From assembly GCF_020883495.1 (NCBI RefSeq), contig NZ_CP086612.1, forward strand, positions 1 through 64,000: 64,000 bases of DNA, in the 5' to 3' direction. Origin of the DNA: Shinella zoogloeoides (GTDB lineage Bacteria > Pseudomonadota > Alphaproteobacteria > Rhizobiales > Rhizobiaceae). The position numbers and the translations under genes are program-made. Of the stretch, positions 47,536 through 56,850 are shown in pieces. The number at the start of each line of letters is the position of its first letter. The first letter of the stretch is position 1. The notes under the pieces were generated by a model, which ran no database searches, was not told where the DNA came from, and worked only from the letters and a program-made list of their open reading frames with translations.

Positions 47536-49076
47536 GCCCTCAGTTCTCCAATGACTTTCGCCGCGATGCGCACGGCATTGCCGGGCAGGTAGGCCAGCGG
47601 CGTCTCCTCGATTTCGGCGAGCGTCACCGTCTCGTGCGCCGCGCCGGCCTCGACCGCGCGCGCCCGCGCTTCCTCGACGATGGATTCCATCGCGCGTTCC
47701 CGCGTCGTGCCTTCCAGCGAGACGACGCTGTCGACCTCGCCGGAGACCTGCGCGATGGCCGCGCCGATGGCGTTGGCGGAGCCGAAATGGTCCGGTTTCA
47801 GCGAGACCGAGGTGCCCTCCAGCAGCCCTTCCACGAGCACCGAGCCGCCGCCGACGAGGATGGCCGGGATCGGCTCCGCGCTCGGCTTCATGCGGTCGAG
47901 GACCGTTTCGATGCTGGCCTTCATCTGCGCCAGCATCTGCCGGGCGAAATCCGGGGTGATGTGGGCGAGGCGGCTGCGGTCGCCGAGATCGACGAGGCCC
48001 GCCGCCACGGCGATGTCGGTCGCCGTCAGCGTGTCGCCGCCGAAGCACAGCGCCTTTTCCGGCAGGCGGAAGCCGACGGAATCCGGGCCGACCGTCGCGG
48101 GCGGGCCGGAGCGCACGATGCTGCCGCCGCCAAGGCCGAAGGAATAGACGTCCGGCACGCGGAAATTGGTCGGCACGCCGCCGATCATCGCGCCCTCGCT
48201 GCGGGTGCGCGGGAAGCCGGCGACCAGCATGCCGATATCGGTGGTGGTGCCGCCGATATCGATCACCGCGGCGTCGGTGAGCCCGGTGAGGAAGGCCGCA
48301 CCGCGCATGGAGTTGGTCGGGCCGGAGGCGATGGTGAAGACCGGATAGCGCTCGGCGAAATCCGCCGCCATCAGTGTGCCGTCGTTCTGGGTGAGGTAGA
48401 GCGGGCAATTCAGGCCGAGCGCGGCGAAGGCGGCGCGGAAGGCGCCGACCGTCTCGTGACCGAGTCTGTGCAGGCTCGCATTGAGGATCGTGGCGTTCTC
48501 GCGCGGCAGGAGGCCGGTGCGGCCGACGCGGTGCGACAGGCTGATCGCGGCGTCAGGCATTTCCCCGGCGACGATTTCGGCCGCCTCGTTTTCCATGCGC
48601 GGATCGACAAGGGCGAAGACCGAGCAGATCGCCACGGCCGAAATGCCCCTGGCGCGCCAGTCGCGGCAGGCCGCGCGGACGGCGTCGGCATCGAGCGGTG
48701 CGATTTCCGAGCCGTCATAGTTCACGCCGCCGCCGACCAGCGCCGCGCCGCCGTCGACGATGGGGCGCAGCGTGTCGGGCCAGTCGATCATCGGCGGCAG
48801 CGAGCGGGTCGCCGCGCCGCAGAGCCGCAGGATGCCGACCTTTTCGAGATGGCGGCCTTCCACGACGGCGTTGAGGAAATGCGTGGTGCCGATCATCACG
48901 GCATTGACGGCGGCGGCGTCGACGCCCGCCTCGGCCAGGACGGTGCGGATCGCCGCGCCGACGCCCGAGGTCACGTCCGCCGTCGTCGAGGACTTCACCG
49001 TTGCAAGAACCTCCGTGCCGCGCAGCAGCGCCGCATCCGTATTGGTTCCGCCCACATCCACCCCAATGCGCAGCAT
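47532..49076 (-). CDS. Hydantoinase A/oxoprolinase-type ATPase
   Basis: A 514-residue member of the hydantoinase A family: MLRIGVDVGGTNTDAALLRG with the ATP-binding loop, AVMIGTTHFLNAVVEGRHLE, IDIGGTTTDIGMLVAGFPRT and GGGSVLVEGLLEG. HyuA-type proteins open lactam or hydantoin rings in an ATP-dependent reaction, usually with a HyuB partner. Here no HyuB follows; DUF917 takes that place. Length is shorter than the roughly 700-residue HyuA, as in the DUF917-linked subgroup. Confidence 0.88.
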   Translation of the reverse strand: MLRIGVDVGGTNTDAALLRGTEVLATVKSSTTADVTSGVGAAIRTVLAEAGVDAAAVNAVMIGTTHFLNAVVEGRHLEKVGILRLCGAATRSLPPMIDWPDTLRPIVDGGAALVGGGVNYDGSEIAPLDADAVRAACRDWRARGISAVAICSVFALVDPRMENEAAEIVAGEMPDAAISLSHRVGRTGLLPRENATILNASLHRLGHETVGAFRAAFAALGLNCPLYLTQNDGTLMAADFAERYPVFTIASGPTNSMRGAAFLTGLTDAAVIDIGGTTTDIGMLVAGFPRTRSEGAMIGGVPTNFRVPDVYSFGLGGGSIVRSGPPATVGPDSVGFRLPEKALCFGGDTLTATDIAVAAGLVDLGDRSRLAHITPDFARQMLAQMKASIETVLDRMKPSAEPIPAILVGGGSVLVEGLLEGTSVSLKPDHFGSANAIGAAIAQVSGEVDSVVSLEGTTRERAMESIVEEARARAVEAGAAHETVTLAEIEETPLAYLPGNAVRIAAKVIGELRA

Positions 49077-49079
49077 GGG

Positions 49080-49583
49080 TTACCCTTTCTTCTTGCCGCC
49101 GAGATCCGTGCCGCGGCTGATCGCGGTCGTCCTCGTGCCGAATACCTTGTAGAGCCGCAGGACGACCGAACTCGTCACGCGCTTGACGCCGGGCAGCTTG
49201 CCCAGTTCATGATCCATGAAGTCGAGAAGCGCCGCATGATCGGCGACGAAGAGCGAGGCGCTGAGATTGGCCGCGCCGCTGGTCGCGGCGAGATAGCCGA
49301 TCTCGTCATATTCGGCGAGCTGGATGGCGACTTCCTCCAGCTTGCCCGCTTCCACTTCGATGAGAAGTTCGACCTGCACGTCGCGCCCGAGCGCGACCGG
49401 ATCGGGGATGGCGCCGATGACGATCATCTTCGCCTGCAGCAGGGCGGCGATGCGGTTGCGGATCGTGCGCTCCGACACGCTGCCGATCCGGCCGGCGATC
49501 TCGGCCGCCGAAAGGCGCCCGTCCTCGGAAAGATAACGGATAATCTCGCGATCCAGGTCATCGACGACATAGCGCTGCGTCAT
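49080..49583 (-). CDS. Lrp/AsnC-family regulator
   Basis: A 167-residue regulator. The N-terminal HTH is DLDREIIRYLSEDGRLSAAE, then IAGRIGSVSERTIRNRIAAL, and the C-terminal ligand-binding RAM domain includes LFVADHAALLDFMDHELGKL. ATG 49583 (MTQRYVVDD) is chosen; 49604 would add seven residues. It is first in the leftward operon and lies 3 bp before the hydantoinase-type gene, so it probably senses the substrate and controls uptake and ring opening. Confidence 0.92.
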   Translation of the reverse strand: MTQRYVVDDLDREIIRYLSEDGRLSAAEIAGRIGSVSERTIRNRIAALLQAKMIVIGAIPDPVALGRDVQVELLIEVEAGKLEEVAIQLAEYDEIGYLAATSGAANLSASLFVADHAALLDFMDHELGKLPGVKRVTSSVVLRLYKVFGTRTTAISRGTDLGGKKKG

Positions 49584-49612
49584 GGGCGTTTCCCTTTCGG
49601 CCAACTATGGGG

Positions 49613-49641
49613 AGTAAATTTCCGAAACGGAATTATGTCAA
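49613..49641 (-). promoter_or_regulatory. Promoter of the Lrp-led operon with overlapping operator
   Basis: TTGACA (minus strand, 49641-49636) and TTTACT (49618-49613) are separated by 17 bp. The spacer contains TTCCG-AAA-CGGAA (49620-49632), a perfect 5-bp inverted repeat. A second half-site AAATTTCCGGA lies at 49675-49685. This is the arrangement expected of an autoregulated Lrp/AsnC promoter. Confidence 0.65.
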
Positions 49642-49685
49642 GAATATTTCAGCCGCAGCGTGCCGATCGTGCTGAAAATTTCCGG

Positions 49686-50024
49686 ATTAAGGAGGAATTG
49701 ATATGAAATGTTGCCGAATCGGCAATGCGCTTGCGGTCGGGAAGGCTTGATCGATCGCGTGCAGCCGCGGCAGAGAAAACTTGACATTTGTGAGAAGGTT
49801 TTAATATTGGGAACCTGAAATGGCCCGTGGGCGATGCTTGATTTCCCCCGGCAACGAATCCCGTACTTGATCGCCGCCTGCCTGCTGCAACGCTGAGCAG
49901 GATTGGCGCTATCGGTCAAAAGCGAAGCCTGAATGGTGTGTAATTTGAGCGAACGCCTTTCATTTCTCCTGCCAAAGACGACCCGGCACTGTCCGGATGT
50001 TCCGAAAGGGGAGGCAGGCCAAGC
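49686..50024 (+). promoter_or_regulatory. Upstream region of the iron-uptake sigma gene
   Basis: Between the Lrp promoter and the sigma gene. A candidate promoter TTGACA (49781-49786) with an AT-rich TTAATATT (49801-49808) lies 220 bp before the start. No iron-responsive box was recognised with confidence, and no gene is seen. Confidence 0.4.
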
Positions 50025-50528
50025 ATGACCTGGGATATACAGGTTCTTTTCCGACGTCACGCCAAAGGGATCGCCAGATCACTGGCCCGCAAGGGTATGG
50101 GGGAAGAAACCGCTGCGGACATCACGCAGGACACGTTCCTGCGGGTGCTCGCCGCGCCGCCGGCGAATGATGCGCAAAATCACAATCCGGCTGCCTATCT
50201 CTACCAGGTGTCGCGCAACCTCGGGATCAATCATCGCCGGCGCGAGGCACTGATCGAGACGGTCTCGCTCGATGACGACGAGGCGCTGAATGTGGCCGAT
50301 CCGGCGCCTTCGCCTGAAAAGACCGTCTATTCACGGCAATGCCTTGTCCAGACCTATGCGGCGCTCAACGAATTGCCCGAGCGGACGAGGCGGGCCTTCG
50401 AGATGCATCGCCTCGGCGAGCGGACCATTGCCGAAGTTGCCGAGGAACTCGAGATATCGACGACACGGGCATGGACCCTGATCCGTGACGCCTACCGCCA
50501 CCTGGTTGGCCGCGTCGACGAGTTCTGA
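50025..50528 (+). CDS. FecI-type ECF sigma factor
   Basis: A 167-residue sigma factor: region 2 (FRRHAKGIARSLARKG, EETAADITQDTFLRVL) and region 4 (LPERTRRAFEMHRLGERTIA, EVAEELEISTTRAWTLI) with a short linker, as in FecI/PvdS. It directs polymerase to the receptor gene downstream when the anti-sigma FecR is signalled. GGGGAGG precedes the start. Confidence 0.94.
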   Translation: MTWDIQVLFRRHAKGIARSLARKGMGEETAADITQDTFLRVLAAPPANDAQNHNPAAYLYQVSRNLGINHRRREALIETVSLDDDEALNVADPAPSPEKTVYSRQCLVQTYAALNELPERTRRAFEMHRLGERTIAEVAEELEISTTRAWTLIRDAYRHLVGRVDEF

Positions 50529-50634
50529 TTTGTTTTCCTGCGGGAGAAAAATCCGGCCGCTCGTTTGTATTATGGAATAGAGGCAGGCGAGATTCGCCGA
50601 CCCCGGCGACCGTCTCTCTTTCGGAAGGGTACAA

Positions 50635-51597
50635 ATGAACGACGTGACGCCAGATCAGGATCGATTGCTCGACGAAGCGATCGATCTGCTTATCCGGTAT
50701 CAGAACGACCCTGAAAATCCCGTGGCGAACGAGATGATACGCGCGTGGCGGGCACGCGGTGCGCAGTATGAGCAGGTCTGGGCGCGTGTATCGAAGGTTC
50801 ACGGCGCTTCCGGCCGGATCCTCACGGAGGAGCGCCGCAGGGAGCGGCGGCAGAGCCTCGGCCTCACGCGGCGCAATCTCATGATCGGCGGCTTCACCGC
50901 TGCTGGCGCCGGGCTTGCCGCCTATGTCGCCGGGCCGCAGATCGTTCTGCAGGCGCGGGCCGACTATCGAACGGCCAAGGGGGAGAAACGCAATATCGCG
51001 CTGCCGGATGGCAGCGTGGCGGTGCTTGGGCCAGAGAGCGCCATCGCTCTGGATTATCGCGACGACAGTCGAACGATCGATCTTCTCGCCGGCATGTCTT
51101 TCTTCGAGGTGGCCAGCGATGCGCGCCGGCCGTTCAGGGTTCTCTCCGGCAGCCTGAGCGCGACGGCGCTTGGAACCGCGTTCGACGTTTCGAATGACGA
51201 TAGCATCCTGACGGTCTCCGTCGATCATGGCCTTGTCGACGTCCGGTTGAACGATTCCGCCCTCGCAGGCGGTGAAAAGCTCGGCGAGGGACAGTGGATC
51301 ACCTTCGATCCGTCGTCGGGTGGAATAGACCGCGGCAAGCGCGAGAGCGGGCAGATCGCCTCGTGGCGCGACAATCTCATCATTGCGGAGCGGGAGGCGG
51401 TTTCCGCCCTTGTGGCGCGCATCGGCCGCTGGATGCCGGGGCGGGTCGTCATGGCCGATCCCTATATCGGCCGGCAACGTGTCAGCGGTGTCTTCGACCT
51501 GAACGACCCGTTGCGCGCCCTTCAGGCCGTTGTGCATCCGGCGGGCGGGCGCGTGCGGCAATTGTCCTCCCTCGTGACCGTTATTTCGCCGCTCTGA
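50635..51597 (+). CDS. FecR-family anti-sigma/sigma regulator
   Basis: A 320-residue inner-membrane regulator with N-terminal cytoplasmic region (AIDLLIRYQNDPENPVANEM), one membrane segment (LMIGGFTAAGAGLAAYVAG, about residues 82-100) and the periplasmic FecR domain (RTAKGEKRNIALPDGSVAVL, AGMSFFEVASDARRPF). It transmits the receptor signal to FecI. The 106-bp gap before it is short; the genes are likely one operon. Confidence 0.93.
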   Translation: MNDVTPDQDRLLDEAIDLLIRYQNDPENPVANEMIRAWRARGAQYEQVWARVSKVHGASGRILTEERRRERRQSLGLTRRNLMIGGFTAAGAGLAAYVAGPQIVLQARADYRTAKGEKRNIALPDGSVAVLGPESAIALDYRDDSRTIDLLAGMSFFEVASDARRPFRVLSGSLSATALGTAFDVSNDDSILTVSVDHGLVDVRLNDSALAGGEKLGEGQWITFDPSSGGIDRGKRESGQIASWRDNLIIAEREAVSALVARIGRWMPGRVVMADPYIGRQRVSGVFDLNDPLRALQAVVHPAGGRVRQLSSLVTVISPL

Positions 51598-51641
51598 AAA
51601 AAGATCGAAAAAACTTGAGTGAAAGAGTGAAAATTTCGCGA

Positions 51642-51677
51642 CCCCGATTGTATCCCTAATAGGGACAGAAATCGGGG
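51642..51677 (+). promoter_or_regulatory. Nested inverted repeats before the TonB receptor gene
   Basis: Outer CCCCGATT (51642-51649) with AATCGGGG (51670-51677) and inner TCCCTA-A-TAGGGA (51653-51665) form a strong stem structure about 55 bp before the receptor gene. It could act as an attenuator, a terminator without a T-run, or a protein-binding site; which one cannot be read from sequence. Confidence 0.5.
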
Positions 51678-51729
51678 CGCATATCGCACCTGTCCCTCCA
51701 GTGAATTCGAACGACGGAGTGGGCTGATC

Positions 51730-54198
51730 ATGGTGTATGGACGTTGCGGCAGCACATCGACGGGGGCGACGTGCAGCAGGGTGATGGCGGCGCTGCTGAT
51801 GACGTCCGCCATAGGCATCGGCCTTGCGGCGACGCACCGCGCCGCCGCGGCCCAGACGCAGGCCCAGACCAGCTTTACCATCCCCGCCGGCTCGCTCGGC
51901 AATGCGCTGACGACATTCGGCCGCCAGGCCGGCCTTCAGGTGACCTATCTCGCCTCGGCCGCAGCGGGGAAGACTTCGCCCGGCTTTTCCGGTTCCGCGA
52001 GCCGCGAGCAGGCCCTGTCCCGTATCCTTGCGGGGTCTGGCCTCATCTATTCGTTCCCGAATGCGACCACGGTCGCTATTTCCGCGCCGGCTGCGGTCGG
52101 CGGCGAAGCCGGGGTCGGCGGTTCGACGGCCCTCGATACGATCACCGTCGAGGGCGAGAATGCCTGGGGGCCGGTGGATGGCTATGTGGCCAAGCGGAGC
52201 GCCACGGGCACCAAGACCGACACGCCGCTTATCCAGACGCCGCAATCCATCAGCATCGTGACGCGGGATCAGGCCGAGGCGCAGGGCGCGCAAAGTCTCG
52301 CTCAGTCGCTTCGCTATTCGGCAGGCGTTGCCGCCGAGGTCCGTGGCTCGGCAACCCGATACGATATTCCCTATATCCGTGGTTTCGGCTCCCCGACCGA
52401 TCCGGTCCAGTATGTCGACGGGCTGCGCCTGCTGCGCGGAGGCGGCTACGCCTTCCCGCAGATCGAGACCTATGGCGTCGAGAGGATCGAGTTCCTCAAG
52501 GGGCCTTCTTCCACCCTTTACGGGGGAAGCATGTCCGGCGGCCTGATCAATTCGGTCTCCAAGCGGCCCACCGGCGAGCAGCAGAACGAAGTCGAGGTGC
52601 TGTTCGGCAGCCACAACCGCATGCAGGCTGCCGTCGATTTTTCCGGCCCGCTCGATACGGAAGGCACGATGCTCTATCGCATCGTCGGGCTTGCCCGGAA
52701 ATCCGATACGCAGGTGGTCAATACCGAGGAAGAGCGGCGCTACATCGCGCCATCGTTCACCTGGTCGCCGGATGAAGATACGACGCTGACGGTGATGGGC
52801 AGCTATCAGGACGACCCGGAAGGCGGCTACTATGGCATCCTTCCCACGGTGGGCACGCTCTGGTCGAGCCCGGCCGGCAAGATTCCGCGCTCGTTCAACG
52901 ATGGCGATCCGGCATATCATGGCTTCGAGCGGAAGCAGGCGATGCTGGGTTACGAATTCGAGCATCGCTTCAACGAAACCTGGACGGTCCGCCATAACCT
53001 GCGTTACCTCGACCTGACCACCGTGACGCAGGATATCGCAACGAGCGGCATGGCGGCGGACGGGCATACCATCAACCGCTATGCCCTGGGCCAGGACGAG
53101 GCGATCCACGGCGTCACGTCGGACCTGCAATTGCAGGGTGAGTTCGATACAGGCCGCCTCCGGCACACGGCGCTTTTCGGCTTCGACTATCAATATTCGG
53201 ACTGGAGCCAGATCAGGGACTACGGTGGGGCGCCGCCGATCGACTTCCTCAATCCGGTCTATGGAACGGCGACCAATCTGGTGCTGGCGCGCATCACCAA
53301 CCAGCAGCAGTCCATCCGTCAATCGGGTCTTTACGTGCAGGACCAGATCACCCTCGACAATTGGACGATGGTCCTTGGCGGCCGCTATGACGCCATCCGG
53401 ACGACAACGGACAATTACCTGAACGGCAGCCGCCAGACGCAGGACGACGGTGCGTTCAGCAGCAAGGTCGGCCTGATCTACAATTTCGACAATGGCGTTG
53501 CGCCTTATGCGAGCTACTCCACCTCCTTCCTGCCGGTAAGCGGTACGGACGCGAACGGAGCCGCTTTCGAGCCTTCGACGGCGGAGCAGTTCGAAATCGG
53601 GGTCAAGAATCAGCCGACGGGCTTCGACGGCCTGTTCACGCTGGCCTATTTCGACATAACCCAGCATGACGTCGTGACCGCTCTCAACCCGATCACGCGC
53701 TACCAGAGCGGCGAGCAGCGCTCGCGCGGCCTCGAGTTCGAAGCCAGGGTCGCCGTGACCGACAACATCAACCTCACGGGCGCCTTCACCTACACCAATG
53801 CCGAGATCGTCAAGGGTCTGGGCGCCGATGTGGGGGATTCTCCCATCGGCATCCCCGATCTGACCGCATCGCTTTGGGGAGACTATACGTTTGACAGCGG
53901 CTCCCTGGAGGGCGTGAAGATCGGTGGTGGGGTTCGCTATGTCGGAAAGACGGTCGGCGGATATTCTCCGAATGCCTTCACCCCGGGGGCGACGCGCCTC
54001 GACGTGCCCGGCTACACGGTCTTTGACGCGGCGCTGACCTATGATTTCGGTGCGAAGACGCCGGAACTGAAGGGCCTGACCGCACAGCTCAATGTCAGCA
54101 ATCTGTTCGACAAGACCTATGTGACCTGCCTTTCCAACAACTTCTGCAACTACGGCAACGGCCGTGCGGTGTACGGAAGTCTCAAGTATCGCTGGTGA
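51730..54198 (+). CDS. TonB-dependent siderophore receptor with STN domain
   Basis: An 822-residue outer-membrane receptor. Signal peptide to about residue 38 (SRVMAALLMTSAIGIGLAAT), STN signalling domain (SFTIPAGSLGNALTTFGRQA, roughly 40-115) that contacts FecR, plug domain (SATGTKTDTPLIQTPQSISI, IPYIRGFGSPTDPVQYVDG) and beta barrel with TonB-box features and a terminal aromatic (LKYRW). It belongs to the FhuA/FpvA-type group; the ligand is a ferric siderophore of unknown kind. Confidence 0.95.
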   Translation: MVYGRCGSTSTGATCSRVMAALLMTSAIGIGLAATHRAAAAQTQAQTSFTIPAGSLGNALTTFGRQAGLQVTYLASAAAGKTSPGFSGSASREQALSRILAGSGLIYSFPNATTVAISAPAAVGGEAGVGGSTALDTITVEGENAWGPVDGYVAKRSATGTKTDTPLIQTPQSISIVTRDQAEAQGAQSLAQSLRYSAGVAAEVRGSATRYDIPYIRGFGSPTDPVQYVDGLRLLRGGGYAFPQIETYGVERIEFLKGPSSTLYGGSMSGGLINSVSKRPTGEQQNEVEVLFGSHNRMQAAVDFSGPLDTEGTMLYRIVGLARKSDTQVVNTEEERRYIAPSFTWSPDEDTTLTVMGSYQDDPEGGYYGILPTVGTLWSSPAGKIPRSFNDGDPAYHGFERKQAMLGYEFEHRFNETWTVRHNLRYLDLTTVTQDIATSGMAADGHTINRYALGQDEAIHGVTSDLQLQGEFDTGRLRHTALFGFDYQYSDWSQIRDYGGAPPIDFLNPVYGTATNLVLARITNQQQSIRQSGLYVQDQITLDNWTMVLGGRYDAIRTTTDNYLNGSRQTQDDGAFSSKVGLIYNFDNGVAPYASYSTSFLPVSGTDANGAAFEPSTAEQFEIGVKNQPTGFDGLFTLAYFDITQHDVVTALNPITRYQSGEQRSRGLEFEARVAVTDNINLTGAFTYTNAEIVKGLGADVGDSPIGIPDLTASLWGDYTFDSGSLEGVKIGGGVRYVGKTVGGYSPNAFTPGATRLDVPGYTVFDAALTYDFGAKTPELKGLTAQLNVSNLFDKTYVTCLSNNFCNYGNGRAVYGSLKYRW

Positions 54199-54202
54199 AA
54201 CC

Positions 54203-55456
54203 ATGGCCACGCTCCCGACATCCAGCGACACCGCCGTCAGCATGCAGCCCGGTGCGGCAGACAAAGGGCAGTTTGCCACCCTTGCCGGGCTCAGCGCCCT
54301 CTATGTCGGCTTCGGCATGACGATGGGGGTCATCCAGGGCGGGTTTCCCACCGTCATGCGGGCCGCCGGCATGAGCATAGGGTCCGCGGGCTGGCTCTAT
54401 GCGCTCTATCTGCCGTTCGGCGTCGCCTTTCTCTGGTCGCCGCTCGTCGATCGATGGCGGCCGCCGGTATTGACGCCCCGCATCGGCTGGATCGTGCCGC
54501 TGCAAATCCTCGCCGCGCTGATCGTGTGTAGCGTCGCCTTCATGGAGGGTGCGCCGGTCATCCTGCTCTTTGCCCTGGGTTTCCTCATGGCTTGCGCCAT
54601 GGCCACCATGGACATCGCGCTCGATGGGCTGGCGGTCGATCTGGTCAAGCCAGTCTGGCGTCCGAATGCGGCGGCGGCGAAGCTCGCCGCGCTTTCCGTG
54701 GGGGCGATGATCGGGACGGGCGCCTTCGTGGCCCTGTTCCAAAGCCTGGGCTGGCTGCCGATTTTCCTTGGCTTCGGTGCGGTTCTCCTGCTGCTGACCT
54801 TGCCGGTCCTGGCATTGATCCCCTCCGAAAGAGCTCTGCCAAGGCGTGAAGGCGGCGATGCCCGTTCGGGCAAGGCCAGCCTGACCAGGGTCCTGGCTGA
54901 GCCGCTCCAGCGAAAACGCCTGATATTGCTGACCTTTGCGTGCTGTGTGATCTTTCCGCTTTCCGGCCTCAACCGCCTGATGCTCGTCGATCTCGGCCTG
55001 TCGGTCGAGACGATCGGCTGGGTCGTCGGCACCCTGGGGCCGGTCGCCATGTTCGCGACCGCCTTGATATCGATGCCGCTGATGCAACGGACGGGACTGG
55101 CCGGCTCGCTCATCGCCTTTACTGCGCTCGGCCTGGCGGCCGTTGCGGCCATGGCGGCGGGTTTCCAGTTTAGGGTTCCGGTGGCGGCCATCACAGGGGC
55201 GATCCTGGCAGGGGCCGCCGTCAGCGGCATCTATGTCGCGCTGACGGCAAGGATACTCGGATGGGCGTCAGGCCGGCAGCCTGCAACCGACTATGCCGTT
55301 TTCTACGGCGTCGGCCGGCTCGCCAGCACGATCGTCATCATCGCCGCAGCACAGTTCATCGCGCATCTCGGCTGGCTCCTGTTCTACGGGCTGGGCGCGA
55401 TCGGGCTGATCGTCGTCTTCGGGCTGGTACACGGCCCGGTATCGGAAAGAACCTGA
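54203..55456 (+). CDS. MFS transporter, RhtX/FptX-like siderophore permease
   Basis: A 417-residue twelve-helix MFS protein (GLSALYVGFGMTMGVIQGGF, LYALYLPFGVAFLWSPLVDR, later TDYAVFYGVGRLASTIVIIA). Immediate linkage to a TonB receptor and the size fit single-protein siderophore permeases such as RhtX/FptX, which move ferric siderophores across the inner membrane. ATG 54203 begins 4 bp after the receptor stop. Confidence 0.85.
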   Translation: MATLPTSSDTAVSMQPGAADKGQFATLAGLSALYVGFGMTMGVIQGGFPTVMRAAGMSIGSAGWLYALYLPFGVAFLWSPLVDRWRPPVLTPRIGWIVPLQILAALIVCSVAFMEGAPVILLFALGFLMACAMATMDIALDGLAVDLVKPVWRPNAAAAKLAALSVGAMIGTGAFVALFQSLGWLPIFLGFGAVLLLLTLPVLALIPSERALPRREGGDARSGKASLTRVLAEPLQRKRLILLTFACCVIFPLSGLNRLMLVDLGLSVETIGWVVGTLGPVAMFATALISMPLMQRTGLAGSLIAFTALGLAAVAAMAAGFQFRVPVAAITGAILAGAAVSGIYVALTARILGWASGRQPATDYAVFYGVGRLASTIVIIAAAQFIAHLGWLLFYGLGAIGLIVVFGLVHGPVSERT

Positions 55457-55537
55457 TCTATCCCTGCGGCCCGCCCCCGGTTCGCACGCATTGCGTCGAC
55501 GAGGGCAACCGCTGGAGCAACATACTGGAACAATATC

Positions 55538-56632
55538 ATGACGCTTCTCTTCGCCGAGGCCCACACCCGTCTTCCCGATGCCCTCTCGGTCATCAAGGAT
55601 GTGTGCGAGCACTTCCTGGAACACGATGCCCACATCGCCGTGGACGGCGACACGCATACGGTGACCTTCGATTTCGGCGTCGGCACCCTGCAGGTGCAGT
55701 CGGATGCGCTGACCCTGCGGGCGCAGGCGAAGGATATCAACGAGCTTTATTTCCTGCGCATGGTCCTTGCAGGGCATGTGAAGGAGTTCGCCGCCGGCCC
55801 GGAGCCGGAGATCGTCTGGAGCGGGGCGGGCAGCGATCTGGTGACGCCGCCGAACTTCAGTCTTGCCCGCGTGATCGCCGTTCAGGATGTGACGCCGCAT
55901 ATGCGCCGCGTGACGTTTTCCGGTGGCGATCTGGCGCGCTATGCAGCCGATGACAATATTCACGTCGGTCTCGTCATTCCTCCCGAAGGGCAGGATCCCG
56001 TCTGGCCGACCGTGGGCAAGGATGGACTCATCCAATGGCATGACGGGGCAGGCCGCCCCACGATGCGCCGCTATACGATCCGGCGATACGATGCGGCGGC
56101 CGGATCGCTCGATATCGATTTCGTCGTTCATGACGATGCCGGGCCGGGTTCGGCCTTCGCCCTGCGCGCGAAAACCGGCGACATTGTCGGTCTTCTCGGA
56201 CCGGGCGGCGGCGGCATAAGGTTCGAGGCCGACTGGTATCTGCTTGCGGGCGACGAGACGGCCCTGCCGGCAATCGCCCGCATCCTGGAGGCGCTTCCGC
56301 CCGGCGCGCGCGGCGTCGCTTTCATCGAGGTCGCCGATGCCGCCGAGGAACAGCCGATCGCCATTCAGGCCGACATCGCGATCCGCTGGCTGCATCGTAA
56401 CGGCGCTGCGGCAGGCACGACCACGCTCCTCGCCAACGCGGTTCGCGAAGCGGCGTTTCCCGAGGATGACACGCCGATCTTCGCTTGGGTTGCCTGCGAG
56501 CTCGATGGCTTCAAGGCGATCCGGTCCCATCTGCGCAAGGAGCGAGGGCTGAAGAAGAGCCGGCACCTCGTCGTGTCCTATTGGCGCAGGGGCAAGACGG
56601 ACGACGACAAGTTTGATCGCGACGACGGCTAG
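55538..56632 (+). CDS. Siderophore-interacting protein with DUF2218 N-terminus
   Basis: A 364-residue protein. Residues 1-90 (MTLLFAEAHTRLPDALSVIK, DFGVGTLQVQSDALTLRAQA) resemble DUF2218; from about 105 the ferric reductase-type SIP domain follows (RVIAVQDVTPHMRRVTFSGG FAD-binding strand, RRYTIRRYD, LLGPGGGGIRFEADWYLLAG and DETALPAIARILEALP). It should reduce ferric siderophores in the cytoplasm to release iron, completing the uptake pathway. The last part AWVACELDGFKAIRSHLRKE is the NAD-binding tail. Confidence 0.9.
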   Translation: MTLLFAEAHTRLPDALSVIKDVCEHFLEHDAHIAVDGDTHTVTFDFGVGTLQVQSDALTLRAQAKDINELYFLRMVLAGHVKEFAAGPEPEIVWSGAGSDLVTPPNFSLARVIAVQDVTPHMRRVTFSGGDLARYAADDNIHVGLVIPPEGQDPVWPTVGKDGLIQWHDGAGRPTMRRYTIRRYDAAAGSLDIDFVVHDDAGPGSAFALRAKTGDIVGLLGPGGGGIRFEADWYLLAGDETALPAIARILEALPPGARGVAFIEVADAAEEQPIAIQADIAIRWLHRNGAAAGTTTLLANAVREAAFPEDDTPIFAWVACELDGFKAIRSHLRKERGLKKSRHLVVSYWRRGKTDDDKFDRDDG

Positions 56633-56831
56633 CCCGCAAAATAAGCGCTACCGGTCGCAGAACACGGCTCGTGTCGCTGCCGTTTTCTTGGGACGATCAT
56701 CGGTGTGCCGGAAACGGGATCGTCGATGACGATGCAACCCAGTCCAAAGACGGCTTGTACAAGGTGCTCGGTAACGATGTCCGTCGGACAGAGGTGGCTC
56801 GGTTTGTCTGAACAGCTTCGGGCGTTTCGCT
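56633..56831. other. Gap before the IS3-family element
   Basis: About 200 bp with no gene recognised and no clear terminator structure at the end of the siderophore operon. Confidence 0.35.
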
Positions 56832-56850
56832 AAGTGGATTTCCGCCTCGA

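Noticed and set aside
44848..49706. Two long plus-strand frames (914 and 690 codons).
   Set aside because: They overlap the binding protein, DUF917 and hydantoinase-type genes entirely in antisense and are Arg/Gly/His/Ala-rich.
50365..54279. A 1304-codon open frame on the minus strand.
   Set aside because: Shadow of fecR and the TonB receptor; no motifs and no start context.
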